This document shows positions 34,604 through 43,242 of a stretch of DNA of 64,000 nt, piece after piece. The stretch comes from Sphingomonas sp. ATCC 31555 (GTDB taxonomy: Bacteria; Pseudomonadota; Alphaproteobacteria; Sphingomonadales; Sphingomonadaceae). Where the stretch lies: the NCBI RefSeq assembly GCF_000282895.1, contig NZ_ALBQ01000009.1:47121-111120 (forward strand). The letters run 5' to 3'. How positions within the stretch are numbered: the first letter of the stretch is position 1; each line of letters starts with the position of its first letter. The translations under genes were made by a program, and so were the position numbers. The notes under the pieces were generated by a model. It saw only the letters and a program-made list of their open reading frames with translations. It was not told the DNA's origin and did no database searches.

Positions 34604-35326
34604 ATGGCACGAGTAGCGATCGTTACCGGTGGTACACGCGGTATCGGTGAGGCGATCAGTCTGGCGCTCAAGGAAGCCGGGTTCACTGTCGCTGCCAACT
34701 ATGCCGGCAATGACGAGAAGGCCGCTGCCTTCGCCGAGCGCACCGGCATCAAGGCCTATAAGTGGGATGTCGGCGATTTCGACGCCTGCGCCGAAGGCGT
34801 GAAGAAGGTCGAGGAAGAGCTCGGCCCGGTCGACGCCGTCGTCAACAATGCCGGCATCACCCGCGACGGCACCATCCTCAAGATGTCGCGCGAGATGTGG
34901 GAAGACGTGATTCGCATCAACCTGGGCGGCTGCTTCAACATGGCGCACGCCGTGTTCCCCGGCATGCGCACGCGCAAATGGGGGCGGATCGTCAACATCG
35001 GCTCGATCAACGGCCAGGCCGGTCAGTACGGTCAGGTGAACTATGCCGCCGCCAAATCCGGCATCCATGGCTTCACCAAGGCACTGGCACAGGAAGGCGC
35101 GCGCTTCGGCGTCACGGTGAACGCGATCGCCCCCGGCTATATCGATACGGACATGGTGGCGGCGGTACCGGCCGATGTGCTGGAAAAGATCGTCGCCAAG
35201 ATCCCCGTCGGGCGTCTGGGCCAGGCGCACGAAATCGCCCGCGCCGTCGCGTTCCTCTGCTCTGAAGATGCGGGTTTCGTCACCGGGTCGACGCTGTCGA
35301 TCAACGGCGGCCAGCACATGTACTGA
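34604..35326 (+). CDS. phbB: Acetoacetyl-CoA reductase (PhbB/PhaB)
   Basis: The 240-residue NADPH-dependent short-chain dehydrogenase has the TGGTRGIG cofactor loop, the catalytic Ser/Tyr/Lys (NIGSINGQAGQYGQVNYAAAKSG) and the PhaB-specific GYIDTDMV. It makes (R)-3-hydroxybutyryl-CoA for polyhydroxybutyrate. No phaA or phaC is nearby. GAGAGGAAGG precedes the ATG at 34604. A hairpin follows the stop. Confidence 0.94.
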   Translation: MARVAIVTGGTRGIGEAISLALKEAGFTVAANYAGNDEKAAAFAERTGIKAYKWDVGDFDACAEGVKKVEEELGPVDAVVNNAGITRDGTILKMSREMWEDVIRINLGGCFNMAHAVFPGMRTRKWGRIVNIGSINGQAGQYGQVNYAAAKSGIHGFTKALAQEGARFGVTVNAIAPGYIDTDMVAAVPADVLEKIVAKIPVGRLGQAHEIARAVAFLCSEDAGFVTGSTLSINGGQHMY

Positions 35327-35334
35327 TATACAGA

Positions 35335-35365
35335 GGGGGACCGGATCCTTGCGGTTCCGGCCCCC
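35335..35365 (+). terminator. Hairpin after phbB
   Basis: GGGGG-A-CCGGA pairs with TCCGG-CCCCC across a 10-base loop, a 10-bp stem with one bulged A. It begins eight bases after the phbB stop. No T-tract follows, so termination efficiency is uncertain. Confidence 0.4.
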
Positions 35366-35525
35366 CCAAGTCTCTCGATACGCTACGCGAGAGGCTTTGT
35401 ACGCTTACAACACCTGCTGTTTAGCGCAGTTCCCTTGATCGAACCCTGAACGAGATGGTTATCCTGCGTTCATCTTTCGCAGGTGCAGCACTGGTCGTGG
35501 CGCATCGAACCGCTAAGGAAGGGCA

Positions 35526-36521
35526 ATGCGCCCTTGGCTTCGCACTCTCGCCTTCCTCCCGCTGATCGTGGCATCGCTGTCGTTGGGCGCCTCTGGAAAG
35601 GCGTTGCGTACGGCGATCGGCAGCACACCCAGGATGGCGGCGCAGCCCGTGCAGCTGGCGCCGGGCGATCCCGCGCGCACTCGAATCGGCCGGCTCGCCT
35701 ATCTAGGCGGCGTGCGGCTCACCAGCCCCGATCGCGGATTTTCGGGCTTTTCCGCGCTTCAGGTGATCGGTGACGCCTTCGTCCTGGTCAGCGATCGGGG
35801 CAATGTCGTCCGTTTCCACATGGGTGCTGATTGGCGGCCGTTCGACATCCGCTTCGGCGAGCTGCCGAACGGGCCGGGGATCAGCGCCTATAAGGGCGAT
35901 CGCGATGCCGAATCGCTGACGCGCGATCCGGTGACGGGCAAATTCTGGGTCGGTTTCGAATCGCACAACGTGATCTGGCGCTTCGATGCCGATTTTCGCG
36001 GCGAGCGCGTCGCCTTCCCTCTCGAAATGCGGGGATGGCCTGCCAATGGCGGCCCCGAATCAATGGCGCGCCTGCCCGACGGCCGATTCGTCGTGATCGG
36101 CGAAACCGCGCGACCGCCGGGGGAGGGGCATCGCGACCAGCGCGAGATGCTGCTGTTTGCCGGCGATCCCACCCGCGATGCGCCGCGCCCGATTCGGCTC
36201 GGCTATGTGCCGCCGCCCGGCTATGATCCCAGCGATGCGGTGGCGCTGCCCGATGGGCGGTTGCTCGTGCTGGTGCGCCGATTCGGCCTGCCTTCGCTGT
36301 TCACCGTGCGGGTCGAGTTGGTCGACTTACGAGGCGCGAAGCCCGGAGCGGTGCTGCGCGGAGAGACGATCGCCGATTTCGCGCCGCCGTTCCAGCACGA
36401 CAATTTCGAAGGCCTGGCGGTTGCGCGCGAAGGCGACTCGACCGTGCTGTGGATGATCTCCGACGACAACGAACAATGGTGGCAGCAGACGCTGCTGCTC
36501 AAGTTCCGCCTCGATCTGTGA
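35526..36521 (+). CDS. Exported esterase-like phytase-family beta-propeller protein
   Basis: The 331-residue secreted protein has a signal peptide (about 1-24) and a PF13449-type 'esterase-like activity of phytase' domain. Visible segments are LVSDRGNVVRF, GDRDAESLTRDP, FWVGFESHNVIWRFD, NGGPESMARLPDGRFVVIGE and the late NFEGLAVAREGDSTVLWMISDDN. The fold is a propeller with conserved acidic residues, but the substrate is not established. It is preceded by 200 bases without a gene and shares a bidirectional terminator with rpmB. Confidence 0.88.
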   Translation: MRPWLRTLAFLPLIVASLSLGASGKALRTAIGSTPRMAAQPVQLAPGDPARTRIGRLAYLGGVRLTSPDRGFSGFSALQVIGDAFVLVSDRGNVVRFHMGADWRPFDIRFGELPNGPGISAYKGDRDAESLTRDPVTGKFWVGFESHNVIWRFDADFRGERVAFPLEMRGWPANGGPESMARLPDGRFVVIGETARPPGEGHRDQREMLLFAGDPTRDAPRPIRLGYVPPPGYDPSDAVALPDGRLLVLVRRFGLPSLFTVRVELVDLRGAKPGAVLRGETIADFAPPFQHDNFEGLAVAREGDSTVLWMISDDNEQWWQQTLLLKFRLDL

Positions 36522-36535
36522 GGATAGCACCCACG

Positions 36536-36573
36536 ACAAAACCCGCCGCCGCGGGGGCGGCAGCGGGCTTTGT
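36536..36573. terminator. Bidirectional terminator between the esterase-like gene and rpmB
   Basis: ACAAAACCCGCCGCCGC pairs with GCGGCAGCGGGCTTTGT around GGGG, with one mismatch region in the stem. Poly-A/poly-T flanks occur on both sides, so it can act in either direction; it is strongest for rpmB on the minus strand (GGCGGGTTTTGT). Confidence 0.75.
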
Positions 36574-36592
36574 CATTAGCTGCAGAGCAGGA

Positions 36593-36889
36593 TCAGGCGG
36601 CGGCAGTGCCCGCGTTCGCCTTGCGCACTTCGCGCTTCAGGCGACGCGCACGCAGCGACAGATCGTCGTCGCTGGTCTTCAGCAGCCAGTTGTCGAGACC
36701 GCCGACATGCTCCACCGAGCGCAGGCCATGGGTGGAGACGCGCAGACGCACGCCCTTGCCCAGCGCGTCGGAGATCAGCGTTACGTTCTGCAGGTTCGGC
36801 AGGAACGTACGCTTGGTCTTGTTATTGGCGTGGGAAACATTGTGTCCCACCTGCCGGCCCTTGCCGGTCAGCTCGCAAATGCGCGACAT
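36593..36889 (-). CDS. rpmB: 50S ribosomal protein L28
   Basis: The 98-residue protein starts [20 protein letters not shown] and contains the L28 core [12 protein letters not shown]. It is of the longer alphaproteobacterial type without zinc-binding CxxC pairs. It is a single gene between a near-consensus promoter upstream (36932-36960) and a terminator downstream. Confidence 0.98.
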   Translation of the reverse strand: MSRICELTGKGRQVGHNVSHANNKTKRTFLPNLQNVTLISDALGKGVRLRVSTHGLRSVEHVGGLDNWLLKTSDDDLSLRARRLKREVRKANAGTAAA

Positions 36890-36931
36890 CGCTTCAAATC
36901 CTGAGTTGGGCAGAAAGCCGGAAAGGCCGCG

Positions 36932-36960
36932 CAGTTAGCGTCAATGCGCGCCGCCGTCAA
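36932..36960 (-). promoter_or_regulatory. Predicted rpmB promoter
   Basis: On the minus strand TTGACG (36960-36955), a 17-base spacer and TAACTG (36937-36932) lie 43 bases before the rpmB ATG. The -35 and spacing are near ideal, as expected for a ribosomal protein gene. Confidence 0.6.
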
Positions 36961-37038
36961 CCGATTCACCGTCAGCCAAGCGCAACCGCTGGTGGCCGGG
37001 GGCGTTAGGCAGGTGAAACGATTAGGGAGAGATGGCAA

Positions 37039-37290
37039 ATGCGCGCAATATTAGGGCTGTTGGGCATTTTGGTGCTGGTCGCCGTCGTGCTGATCGCGCT
37101 GGGCTTCATCAACCTCGATGTCAGCGGCGGCAAGTTGCCGACCGTGTCGGCCGAAACCGGATCGGTGAAGGTGGGCGAGTCGAACAGTACGGTGCGCGTG
37201 CCGACGGTGGAAATGAAGGAAAAACGCGTTTCGGTACCGACGATCGACGTGGAAAAGGCGCCGAACCCGACGCCGTCTCCGGAACGGTGA
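37039..37290 (+). CDS. Single-pass membrane-anchored hypothetical protein (83 aa)
   Basis: The protein has one N-terminal transmembrane helix (about residues 3-23) followed by a periplasmic tail rich in Val, Lys, Thr and Pro, with repeats of the type VRVPTVEMKEKRVSVPTIDVE. I do not recognise a family. GGGAGAG lies 7 bases before the ATG at 37039. Its stop overlaps the next start, so the two small membrane proteins are cotranslated. Confidence 0.75.
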   Translation: MRAILGLLGILVLVAVVLIALGFINLDVSGGKLPTVSAETGSVKVGESNSTVRVPTVEMKEKRVSVPTIDVEKAPNPTPSPER

Positions 37291-37463
37291 GGCCGGCGCC
37301 CGCCCGCCTCGCCGCAGCGGCGCTGCTGCCGCCGCTCGGCGTCTATCTGGCCGAAGGGCCGGGGCGTTCGTTCGGCATCAGCTGCGGGCTGACGGCGCTG
37401 GGATTTCTTCCCGGCGCCGGCTATGCGCTGTGGCGGCTGTTCCATCCTGCATCGGGCGGCTAA
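37287..37463 (+). CDS. YqaE/Pmp3-like small membrane protein (58 aa)
   Basis: Two transmembrane helices contain LLPPLGVYLAEG and LTALGFLPGAGYALW, the hallmark pattern of the YqaE/Pmp3 family, whose members influence membrane potential and stress tolerance. The GTG start at 37287 overlaps the upstream TGA (GTGA). tadA follows nine bases after its stop. Confidence 0.75.
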   Translation: MRPAPARLAAAALLPPLGVYLAEGPGRSFGISCGLTALGFLPGAGYALWRLFHPASGG

Positions 37464-37472
37464 GCAGATGCG

Positions 37473-37922
37473 ATGTTCCCCCTCCCTTCCCCGATGCGTG
37501 CCGCGCTCGATGCTGCCGTGCAGGCTGCTGCCGAGGGGGAGGTGCCGGTAGGCGCCGTCGTCGTGCGGAATGGCGAGATCGTCGCGTCGGCGGGCAATGC
37601 GCCCCGGCGGCTGCACGATCCCAGCGCCCATGCCGAGATGCGGGCGATTCGTGCCGCCGCGCAGGCACTGGGCCGCGACCGGCTGGAAGATTGCGATCTG
37701 TGGGTCACGCTGGAGCCGTGCGCAATGTGCGCGGGCGCAATCGCCCATGCGCGCATCGCACGCCTTTATTATGCCGCGGGCGATCCCAAAGGCGGCGCGG
37801 TCGAACACGGCCCGCGGCTGTTCGGGCAGCCGACCTGCCATCATCGACCCGAGGTCTATGCCGGAATCGGCGAACGCGAGGCAGCGGCGCTGCTCCGCGA
37901 TTTCTTCCGTACTCGCCGCTGA
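37473..37922 (+). CDS. tadA: tRNA-adenosine deaminase TadA
   Basis: The 149-residue zinc deaminase makes inosine at wobble position 34 of tRNA-Arg(ACG). The motifs HAEMRAI (zinc His and catalytic Glu) and PCAMCAGAIAHARI (two zinc cysteines) are present. The specificity segment GAVEHGPRLFGQPTCHHRPEV is truncated here for length but typical. It is the third gene of a short operon. Confidence 0.95.
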   Translation: MFPLPSPMRAALDAAVQAAAEGEVPVGAVVVRNGEIVASAGNAPRRLHDPSAHAEMRAIRAAAQALGRDRLEDCDLWVTLEPCAMCAGAIAHARIARLYYAAGDPKGGAVEHGPRLFGQPTCHHRPEVYAGIGEREAAALLRDFFRTRR

Positions 37923-37992
37923 GGCGGGCAGCGTCGACTCCCGCCGTGCTTCGTGCGAAACTGCGCGGGAACACTTCAGCCTGGAGGTTCCG

Positions 37993-38514
37993 ATGCGTGC
38001 CGATCGCTGTTGCCTGCTCGTCCTGCTTCCACTGCTCCTGCCATCCGCGGCGCTTGCCGCCAAGCCGCCGATGGTCAGCTGGGGCAAGCCGGGCGTGACG
38101 CTGGCCGCCTATCGTGAAGACGCGGTGCAGTGCGGGCGGCAAGGCTATTATCTCGATGTGTCGAACACCGAAGCGGCGAAGGTCTTCAAGGACGCGTCGC
38201 GCCAGCTCGAAAACAACGAAAACAACATCACCGCTTCCGCAATGACGGGTGACACAAACCGGATCATGAACATGGCGGTCGATTCGGCGCGAATCGTCGA
38301 GCGGACGCAGCCCGCCCGCCGCATGAAGGAAGTGCGCACGCTGCTGCAGGACACGGTTGCCGCGTGCCTCCAAGCGCGGGGCTATCGCCAATTCCGGCTT
38401 ACCGATTCGCAGCAGCGCCGGCTGCGCGCCTTCCGCCTCGGCTCGCCGGAGCGCCACGCCTATCTTCACGGCCTGGCGAGCGATCCGGCGGTCCTCGAGA
38501 CGCAACAGCTCTGA
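37993..38514 (+). CDS. Exported hypothetical protein (173 aa)
   Basis: A signal peptide (about 1-23, ending SAALAA) is followed by a mature domain with a pair of cysteines (VQCGRQGYYLD and AACLQARGYRQF) that could form a disulfide, and a central Asn-rich segment ENNENNITAS. The family is not recognised; it looks like a sphingomonad periplasmic protein. TGGAGG lies 6 bases before the ATG at 37993. It is convergent with the OmpA-like gene. Confidence 0.75.
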   Translation: MRADRCCLLVLLPLLLPSAALAAKPPMVSWGKPGVTLAAYREDAVQCGRQGYYLDVSNTEAAKVFKDASRQLENNENNITASAMTGDTNRIMNMAVDSARIVERTQPARRMKEVRTLLQDTVAACLQARGYRQFRLTDSQQRRLRAFRLGSPERHAYLHGLASDPAVLETQQL

Positions 38515-38523
38515 GGCTGTCGC

Positions 38524-39189
38524 TCAGCGCGCCTCGATCGGGACGATCTTGACTTCAACCCGACGGTTTTGCGCGCGGCCCTCCGCGGTGTCGTTACTGG
38601 CGATCGGCTGTGTTTCGCCGAACCCACGCGTCGCGATACGCCGTCCGTCGACGCCGCGGGTCGAGAGATAGTCCGCAACCGAGCGTGCCCGACGTTCGGA
38701 AAGGTCCTGGTTGTACGAATCGCTGCCCTGCGAATCGGTGTGTCCATAAATGTCGAGCAGTGTCTGGTTATACTCGCGCAGCACGTCGGCTACCTGATCC
38801 AGCGTGCTTCGGAACTGCGGTTGGATCGCCGTTTGGTTGGTGTCGAACGTCACGTTCGATGGCATGCGGAGCACCAGATCGTCGCCCTGGCGGATCACCT
38901 GCACATCGGTGCCGGCGGTACGGCGGCGCAGTTCCTGTTCCTGCCGGTCGATATAATTGCCCACTGCAACGCCGGCGATGGCGCCCACACCAGCACCGAC
39001 CAGCTTCTCGGTCCGGTCGTTCCGGCCGCCTACCAGATCGCCGAGCAGATAGCCGCCAAGCGCGCCGACGCCGCCGCCGATGGCGGTGCGCGATACCCGG
39101 CGCTGGCCGGTATTGGGATCGGTAACGCAGCCGCTGGTCAGCGCCGCCGCGGCGAGTGCCGCCACGATCAACGGGCTCTTCCGTAACAT
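38524..39189 (-). CDS. OmpA-family lipoprotein with glycine zipper (YiaD-like)
   Basis: The 221-residue lipoprotein has a lipobox LTSGC near residue 21. A glycine-zipper segment (GGGVGALGGYLLGDLVGG, then GAGVGAIAGVAVGNYID) follows. The C-terminal OmpA domain (about 110-215) binds peptidoglycan, with VTFDTNQTAIQPQF, DIYGHTDSQGSDSYNQDLSE-type and RRVEVKI motifs. It tethers the outer membrane to the cell wall. AGGAGG precedes the ATG at 39189. Confidence 0.92.
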   Translation of the reverse strand: MLRKSPLIVAALAAAALTSGCVTDPNTGQRRVSRTAIGGGVGALGGYLLGDLVGGRNDRTEKLVGAGVGAIAGVAVGNYIDRQEQELRRRTAGTDVQVIRQGDDLVLRMPSNVTFDTNQTAIQPQFRSTLDQVADVLREYNQTLLDIYGHTDSQGSDSYNQDLSERRARSVADYLSTRGVDGRRIATRGFGETQPIASNDTAEGRAQNRRVEVKIVPIEAR

Positions 39190-39322
39190 CGGTCGTCCTC
39201 CTGTTCTGTCCTTTGTCTTCCGCACAAAGCACCCGCGGCGATGTTGTTCCGGGCCCGCATCGACAATGCGCGCGGGAAAGGTTGTGAACGGGGCTTTGCT
39301 GGCTGTATGGGGGAGGCGCACC

Positions 39323-40624
39323 ATGAGCGCGCCTTTTCCCTGGATCGACCTTGCGATCATCTTCGTGCTGATCGCGATCAACGGCATTTTCTCCATGTCC
39401 GAGCTGGCGATCGTATCCGCCCGCCCGGCCCGGCTGGAGGCGCTGGCCCGTGTCGGCCGGCGGGGTGCCAAGATGGCGATTGAACTGGCGGCCGATCCGG
39501 GCAAGTTCCTTTCCACCGTCCAGATCGGCATCACGCTGATCGGGATCGCCACTGGCGCCTATTCGGGCGCCAGCCTCGGCGGTCCGGTGGCGGAACGGCT
39601 GGCCGGGCTCGGCATCGCGCCCGATCTCGCCCACACGGTGGGAATCACGCTGGTGATCGGGCTCACCACCTTCTTCTCGCTGGTCGTCGGCGAACTGGTC
39701 CCCAAGCAGTTCGCGCTGCGCTCGCCCGAGCCGATCGCCGCGGCGGTGGCGTTGCCGATGCGCTGGCTCTCCGCCGCGACCGCGCCGCTGGTATGGCTGC
39801 TCGATTCGTCCACCGGGCTGGTGTTCCGCGTGCTAGGGCTGAATCGCGAATCGGAAAACCGCGTCACGGCAGAGGAACTGCACCTGATCGTCGCGGAGGC
39901 CAGCAAGTCGGGCGTGATCGAGGAGCATGAACGCTCGATCATTTCCGGCGTGGTGCGGCTCGCCGATCGGCCAGTGCGCGAGGGGATGACGCCGCGCACG
40001 CAGGTCGATTGGCTCGACGTCGATCTGGACGGCGCCGGTATCCGCGAGGAACTGCTGGCGACGCCGCATACGCGTCTGCCGGTGGCCGAAGGGTCGATCG
40101 ATTCGGTTATCGGCGTGGTGCAGGCCCGCGACATCGCGGCCGCGCTGTTCCGCGGCGAACCGCTCGACCTGCGCAAGCTGATGCGCCGTGCGCCGATCCT
40201 GCCCGATCAGGTCGATGCGATGGATGCGCTGACTGCGCTGCGCCAGGCCGAAGTGCCGATGGGGCTGGTGCACGACGAATATGGCCATTTCGAAGGCATC
40301 GTCACGCCCGCGAACCTGTTGGCCGCGATCGCCGGCGAATTCGCTTCCGATGCCGAACCGGGCGACAACCCCAATATCGTCGTGCGTGACGATGGTTCGC
40401 TGCTCGTCGCAGGCGCGACGCCCGCCGATACGCTGGCCGAACGGCTGGGCATCGAACTGCCCGCCGATCGCGACTATGCGACCGTCGCGGGCCTGGCGCT
40501 CGCAGTGCTCAAGCACCTGCCCGGCGAAGGCGAATCCTTCCTGGTGGAAGGGTGGAAGTTCGAAATCGTTGATCTAGACGGCCGCAAGATCGACAAGCTG
40601 CTGGTGAGTCGCGAATCGGACTAA
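39323..40624 (+). CDS. CNNM/HlyC-CorC family membrane protein
   Basis: The 433-residue protein has an N-terminal DUF21 (CNNM) membrane domain with four helices, ending FSLVVGELVPKQFAL. A CBS pair (about 210-330) contains REGMTPRTQVDWLD and LVHDEYGHFEGIVTPANLL, and a CorC_HlyC domain (about 350-430) follows. Relatives export Mg2+ or Co2+ or affect divalent-metal homeostasis. ATG at 39323 has GGGGGAGG upstream. It is divergent from the OmpA lipoprotein and is a distant paralogue of ybeX in the C-terminal half. Confidence 0.92.
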   Translation: MSAPFPWIDLAIIFVLIAINGIFSMSELAIVSARPARLEALARVGRRGAKMAIELAADPGKFLSTVQIGITLIGIATGAYSGASLGGPVAERLAGLGIAPDLAHTVGITLVIGLTTFFSLVVGELVPKQFALRSPEPIAAAVALPMRWLSAATAPLVWLLDSSTGLVFRVLGLNRESENRVTAEELHLIVAEASKSGVIEEHERSIISGVVRLADRPVREGMTPRTQVDWLDVDLDGAGIREELLATPHTRLPVAEGSIDSVIGVVQARDIAAALFRGEPLDLRKLMRRAPILPDQVDAMDALTALRQAEVPMGLVHDEYGHFEGIVTPANLLAAIAGEFASDAEPGDNPNIVVRDDGSLLVAGATPADTLAERLGIELPADRDYATVAGLALAVLKHLPGEGESFLVEGWKFEIVDLDGRKIDKLLVSRESD

Positions 40625-40698
40625 GCTACTGGAAAGACGCCATATTGGGCTGAAGCGAATTTTTCCACGAGCCTAAACTTCCTAAACTTCAGGCCGGC

Positions 40699-41310
40699 TC
40701 AAAGCTTGCCGAACACCGCCTCATAGCCTGCCGTATCCCCCGCCGCGAGGAACCGGGCCTGTTCGATCCATCGATCCCGGAACATCCGCCCTTGGAAGCT
40801 CCCGAGCTGGCCGTCGAGGGCGCGGGCCTGGCCCTCGTCCAGCGCAGCCAGCGCAGCGAAACTGGTAATTCCCAATTCCCCCAGCCGCGTCGCCAGCTTC
40901 GGCCCCACGCCCTTCAACCGGGTCAGGTCGTCTCCCGCCGCCGGGGGCGGCACCGGCGCCGCGGCGGCATCGGCCGCCAGCGTCGCCGGGCTCGCCTCCA
41001 TCGGTGCGGCAGCGGCGATGGGTTCGTCCGCCAGTGGCGTGGGGGCCGGCACCGGCGTCGGCTCGGCGGCGTTCGGCGGGGCAACTTCCGCCAGTGGCGT
41101 CGGCACCGGCGCGTCATGGACGGGCAATTCGCCGCGGTCAGCCAGCTCGGTGCGGGCCTGCCGACGCTTGGCGGCCAGCCGCGTGCCCCACAGCAAGATG
41201 AACAGCGCCAGCAGCACACCGACAGCGATCAGCACGAAGGACAGGGTCAACCATCCCGTCTCGGTGGCCGCCGCTACTGCGCCATATTCCTGGGCCGCCT
41301 GATCGTTCAT
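40699..41310 (-). CDS. Membrane-anchored helix-hairpin-helix protein (203 aa)
   Basis: An N-terminal transmembrane helix (about 20-42) is followed by a charged segment, a long Pro/Ala-rich linker (about 65-125) and a C-terminal helix-hairpin-helix domain beginning LTRLKGVGPKLATRLGELGI. That domain occurs in many small alphaproteobacterial membrane proteins and resembles the DNA/RNA-binding fold of polymerase subunits. Its ligand is unknown. It is convergent with the CNNM gene. Confidence 0.82.
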   Translation of the reverse strand: MNDQAAQEYGAVAAATETGWLTLSFVLIAVGVLLALFILLWGTRLAAKRRQARTELADRGELPVHDAPVPTPLAEVAPPNAAEPTPVPAPTPLADEPIAAAAPMEASPATLAADAAAAPVPPPAAGDDLTRLKGVGPKLATRLGELGITSFAALAALDEGQARALDGQLGSFQGRMFRDRWIEQARFLAAGDTAGYEAVFGKL

Positions 41311-41454
41311 GTTTCACGCTCCGGATCGTTTGAAGCTTCCTGCATTAGCGTGCGCTGCCGCCGCGTCCAGCCGCTCGCCATGGACCCTGTTCCGGAAATC
41401 GGGCAGGCAGCGGCGGGCGCGCTGTGCGCGGCGTGGATGTGGGAAGGAGAAGAG

Positions 41455-41931
41455 ATGAAATCGCTGTTGCTGGCCGTGCTTGCGGCCGTGCTTTTCGTGG
41501 CGCCGGCACAGGCGCAAGTGCGATCGACCGATCCGCAGTCCATCGTCAAGGCGCTGCAGGATGCCGGCTACAAATCGGAACTGACCAAGGACGGCGAGGG
41601 CGATCCCCTGATCCGCAGCGCCGCGTCGGGCTACAAGTTCGCCATCCTCTTCTTCAACTGCGAGGCGCACCAAAAGTGCGGCGACATCCAATTCTATATC
41701 GGCTTTACCAACAAGCTTACGGCGGAGCGCGCCAATCTCTGGAACAGCAAGCACCGGTTCGCCCGCGTCTACTCGGATGCACAGGGGGAAGCTGCGCTCG
41801 AATATGATCTGAACCTCGAGGATCAGGCGATCCCCACCGCGCTGTTCCGCAAGGATCTGGAGCTGTGGGACATGCTGGTCGGTCGCTTCGCCGCTTTCGT
41901 CGACGAAAAGGACGATGTCGGCGGATCTTAA
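41455..41931 (+). CDS. Exported YbjN-domain protein
   Basis: The 158-residue protein has a signal peptide (about 1-21, ending APAQAQ) and a YbjN-type domain: STDPQSIVKALQDAGYKSELTKD near the start, then FAILFFNCEAHQKCGDIQFY with two cysteines and NLWNSKHRFARVYSD. YbjN proteins resemble type III secretion chaperones in fold; the exported version has no known role. GGAAGGAGAAGAG precedes the ATG. Confidence 0.85.
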   Translation: MKSLLLAVLAAVLFVAPAQAQVRSTDPQSIVKALQDAGYKSELTKDGEGDPLIRSAASGYKFAILFFNCEAHQKCGDIQFYIGFTNKLTAERANLWNSKHRFARVYSDAQGEAALEYDLNLEDQAIPTALFRKDLELWDMLVGRFAAFVDEKDDVGGS

Positions 41932-41937
41932 TCGTGT

Positions 41938-41970
41938 TGCCGGCGAAGTGCTGGTGGCGCCTCGCCGGCA
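41938..41970. terminator. Hairpin between the YbjN gene and convergent purD
   Basis: TGCCGGCGA pairs perfectly with TCGCCGGCA across a 15-base loop in the 45-base gap between two convergent genes. No T-tracts are present, so a Rho-assisted or weak bidirectional terminator is likely. Confidence 0.4.
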
Positions 41971-41976
41971 CCCGGC

Positions 41977-43242
41977 TCAGCCTTTCGTCCGCGCCACTTC
42001 GCGCCAGCCGATATCCCGGCGACAGAAACCGGTCGGGAAATCGATGGCATCGACGCCGCGATAGGCTGCGATCTGAGCGGCGAGGATATCGGGGCCGATT
42101 GCGGTCAGGTTCAGCACCCGGCCGCCGCTCGCCACCAGCGTATCGCCCAGCTGTCGCGTACCGGCCTGGAAGACTCGTACGCCTGCCGCTTCGGCCTTGT
42201 CGATGCCCTGGATCGCCCCGCCGGTTTCCGGCGTGCCGGGATAGCCACGCGCCGCCATCACCACGGTGAGCGCGGTCGCCGGCGAGAAGCGCGGCGCCGG
42301 TCGCCCGGCCAGCTCGCCGCGGGCGGTGGCCAGCAGCAGCTCGAGCAGATCGTCTTCCAGCCGCAGCATCAGCACTTGGCATTCGGGATCGCCGAAGCGC
42401 GCGTTGTACTCGATCAGCTTAGGCCCGGTGCGGGTGAGCATCAGCCCGGCATAGAGCACGCCCGAATAGGGAATACCCTCCGCCGCCAGCGCGGCGATCG
42501 TCGGCTCGACGATCTGGTCCATCGCGGCGCGCTCCAGCGCGGGCGTTAGGACGGGGGCGGGGCTATAGGCGCCCATGCCGCCGGTGTTGGGGCCGACATC
42601 GCCTTCGCCCACGCGCTTGTGATCCTGCGCCGATCCGAACAGAACTGCGCTGGTCCCGTCGGTGATGACGAACAGGCTGGCTTCCTCGCCATCAAGGAAC
42701 TCCTCGATCACAGCACTTGCGCCCGCGTCGGCGAAGATTGCGGTGAGCGCGTCGACCGCCTCGTCGCGGGTCATCGCTACGGTGACGCCTTTGCCGGCGG
42801 CCAAGCCGTCCGCCTTCACCACCACCGGCAGGCCGAAGGGCTCGAGCGCCGCCAGCGCCTCGTCCAGCCCGTGGACGCGGACATAGCCGGCGGTGGGGAT
42901 GCCGGCGCGCGCGCACAGATCCTTGGTGAAGCCCTTCGATCCTTCCAGCTGCGCCGGCAGGCGATTCGGCCCGAACACTGGAATGCCGGCTTCGCGCAGC
43001 ACGTCGCCCACGCCCGCCACCAGCGGAGCCTCGGGACCGACGACTACAAGGCCGATGGCATGTTCCTGCGCGAAGGCGAGTACGGCGGCCGGGTCGGTCG
43101 CGGCAAGGTCGACGCAGGTCGCATGCGCCGCTATGCCCGGATTGCCCGGCGCGGCGAAAAGCTGCGTCAGCAGCGGCGATTGCGCGAGCTTCCAGGCGAG
43201 CGCATGTTCGCGCCCCCCCGAACCCAGTAGCAGGACGTTCAT
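41977..43242 (-). CDS. purD: Phosphoribosylamine-glycine ligase
   Basis: The 421-residue ATP-grasp enzyme of purine synthesis makes glycinamide ribonucleotide. The N-terminal [19 protein letters not shown], the ATP-grasp region [19 protein letters not shown] and the metal-binding [11 protein letters not shown] are all intact. The start ATG (43242-43240) shares a CATG with the divergent xseA start, so the two coding sequences overlap by two bases at their 5' ends. Confidence 0.97.
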   Translation of the reverse strand: MNVLLLGSGGREHALAWKLAQSPLLTQLFAAPGNPGIAAHATCVDLAATDPAAVLAFAQEHAIGLVVVGPEAPLVAGVGDVLREAGIPVFGPNRLPAQLEGSKGFTKDLCARAGIPTAGYVRVHGLDEALAALEPFGLPVVVKADGLAAGKGVTVAMTRDEAVDALTAIFADAGASAVIEEFLDGEEASLFVITDGTSAVLFGSAQDHKRVGEGDVGPNTGGMGAYSPAPVLTPALERAAMDQIVEPTIAALAAEGIPYSGVLYAGLMLTRTGPKLIEYNARFGDPECQVLMLRLEDDLLELLLATARGELAGRPAPRFSPATALTVVMAARGYPGTPETGGAIQGIDKAEAAGVRVFQAGTRQLGDTLVASGGRVLNLTAIGPDILAAQIAAYRGVDAIDFPTGFCRRDIGWREVARTKG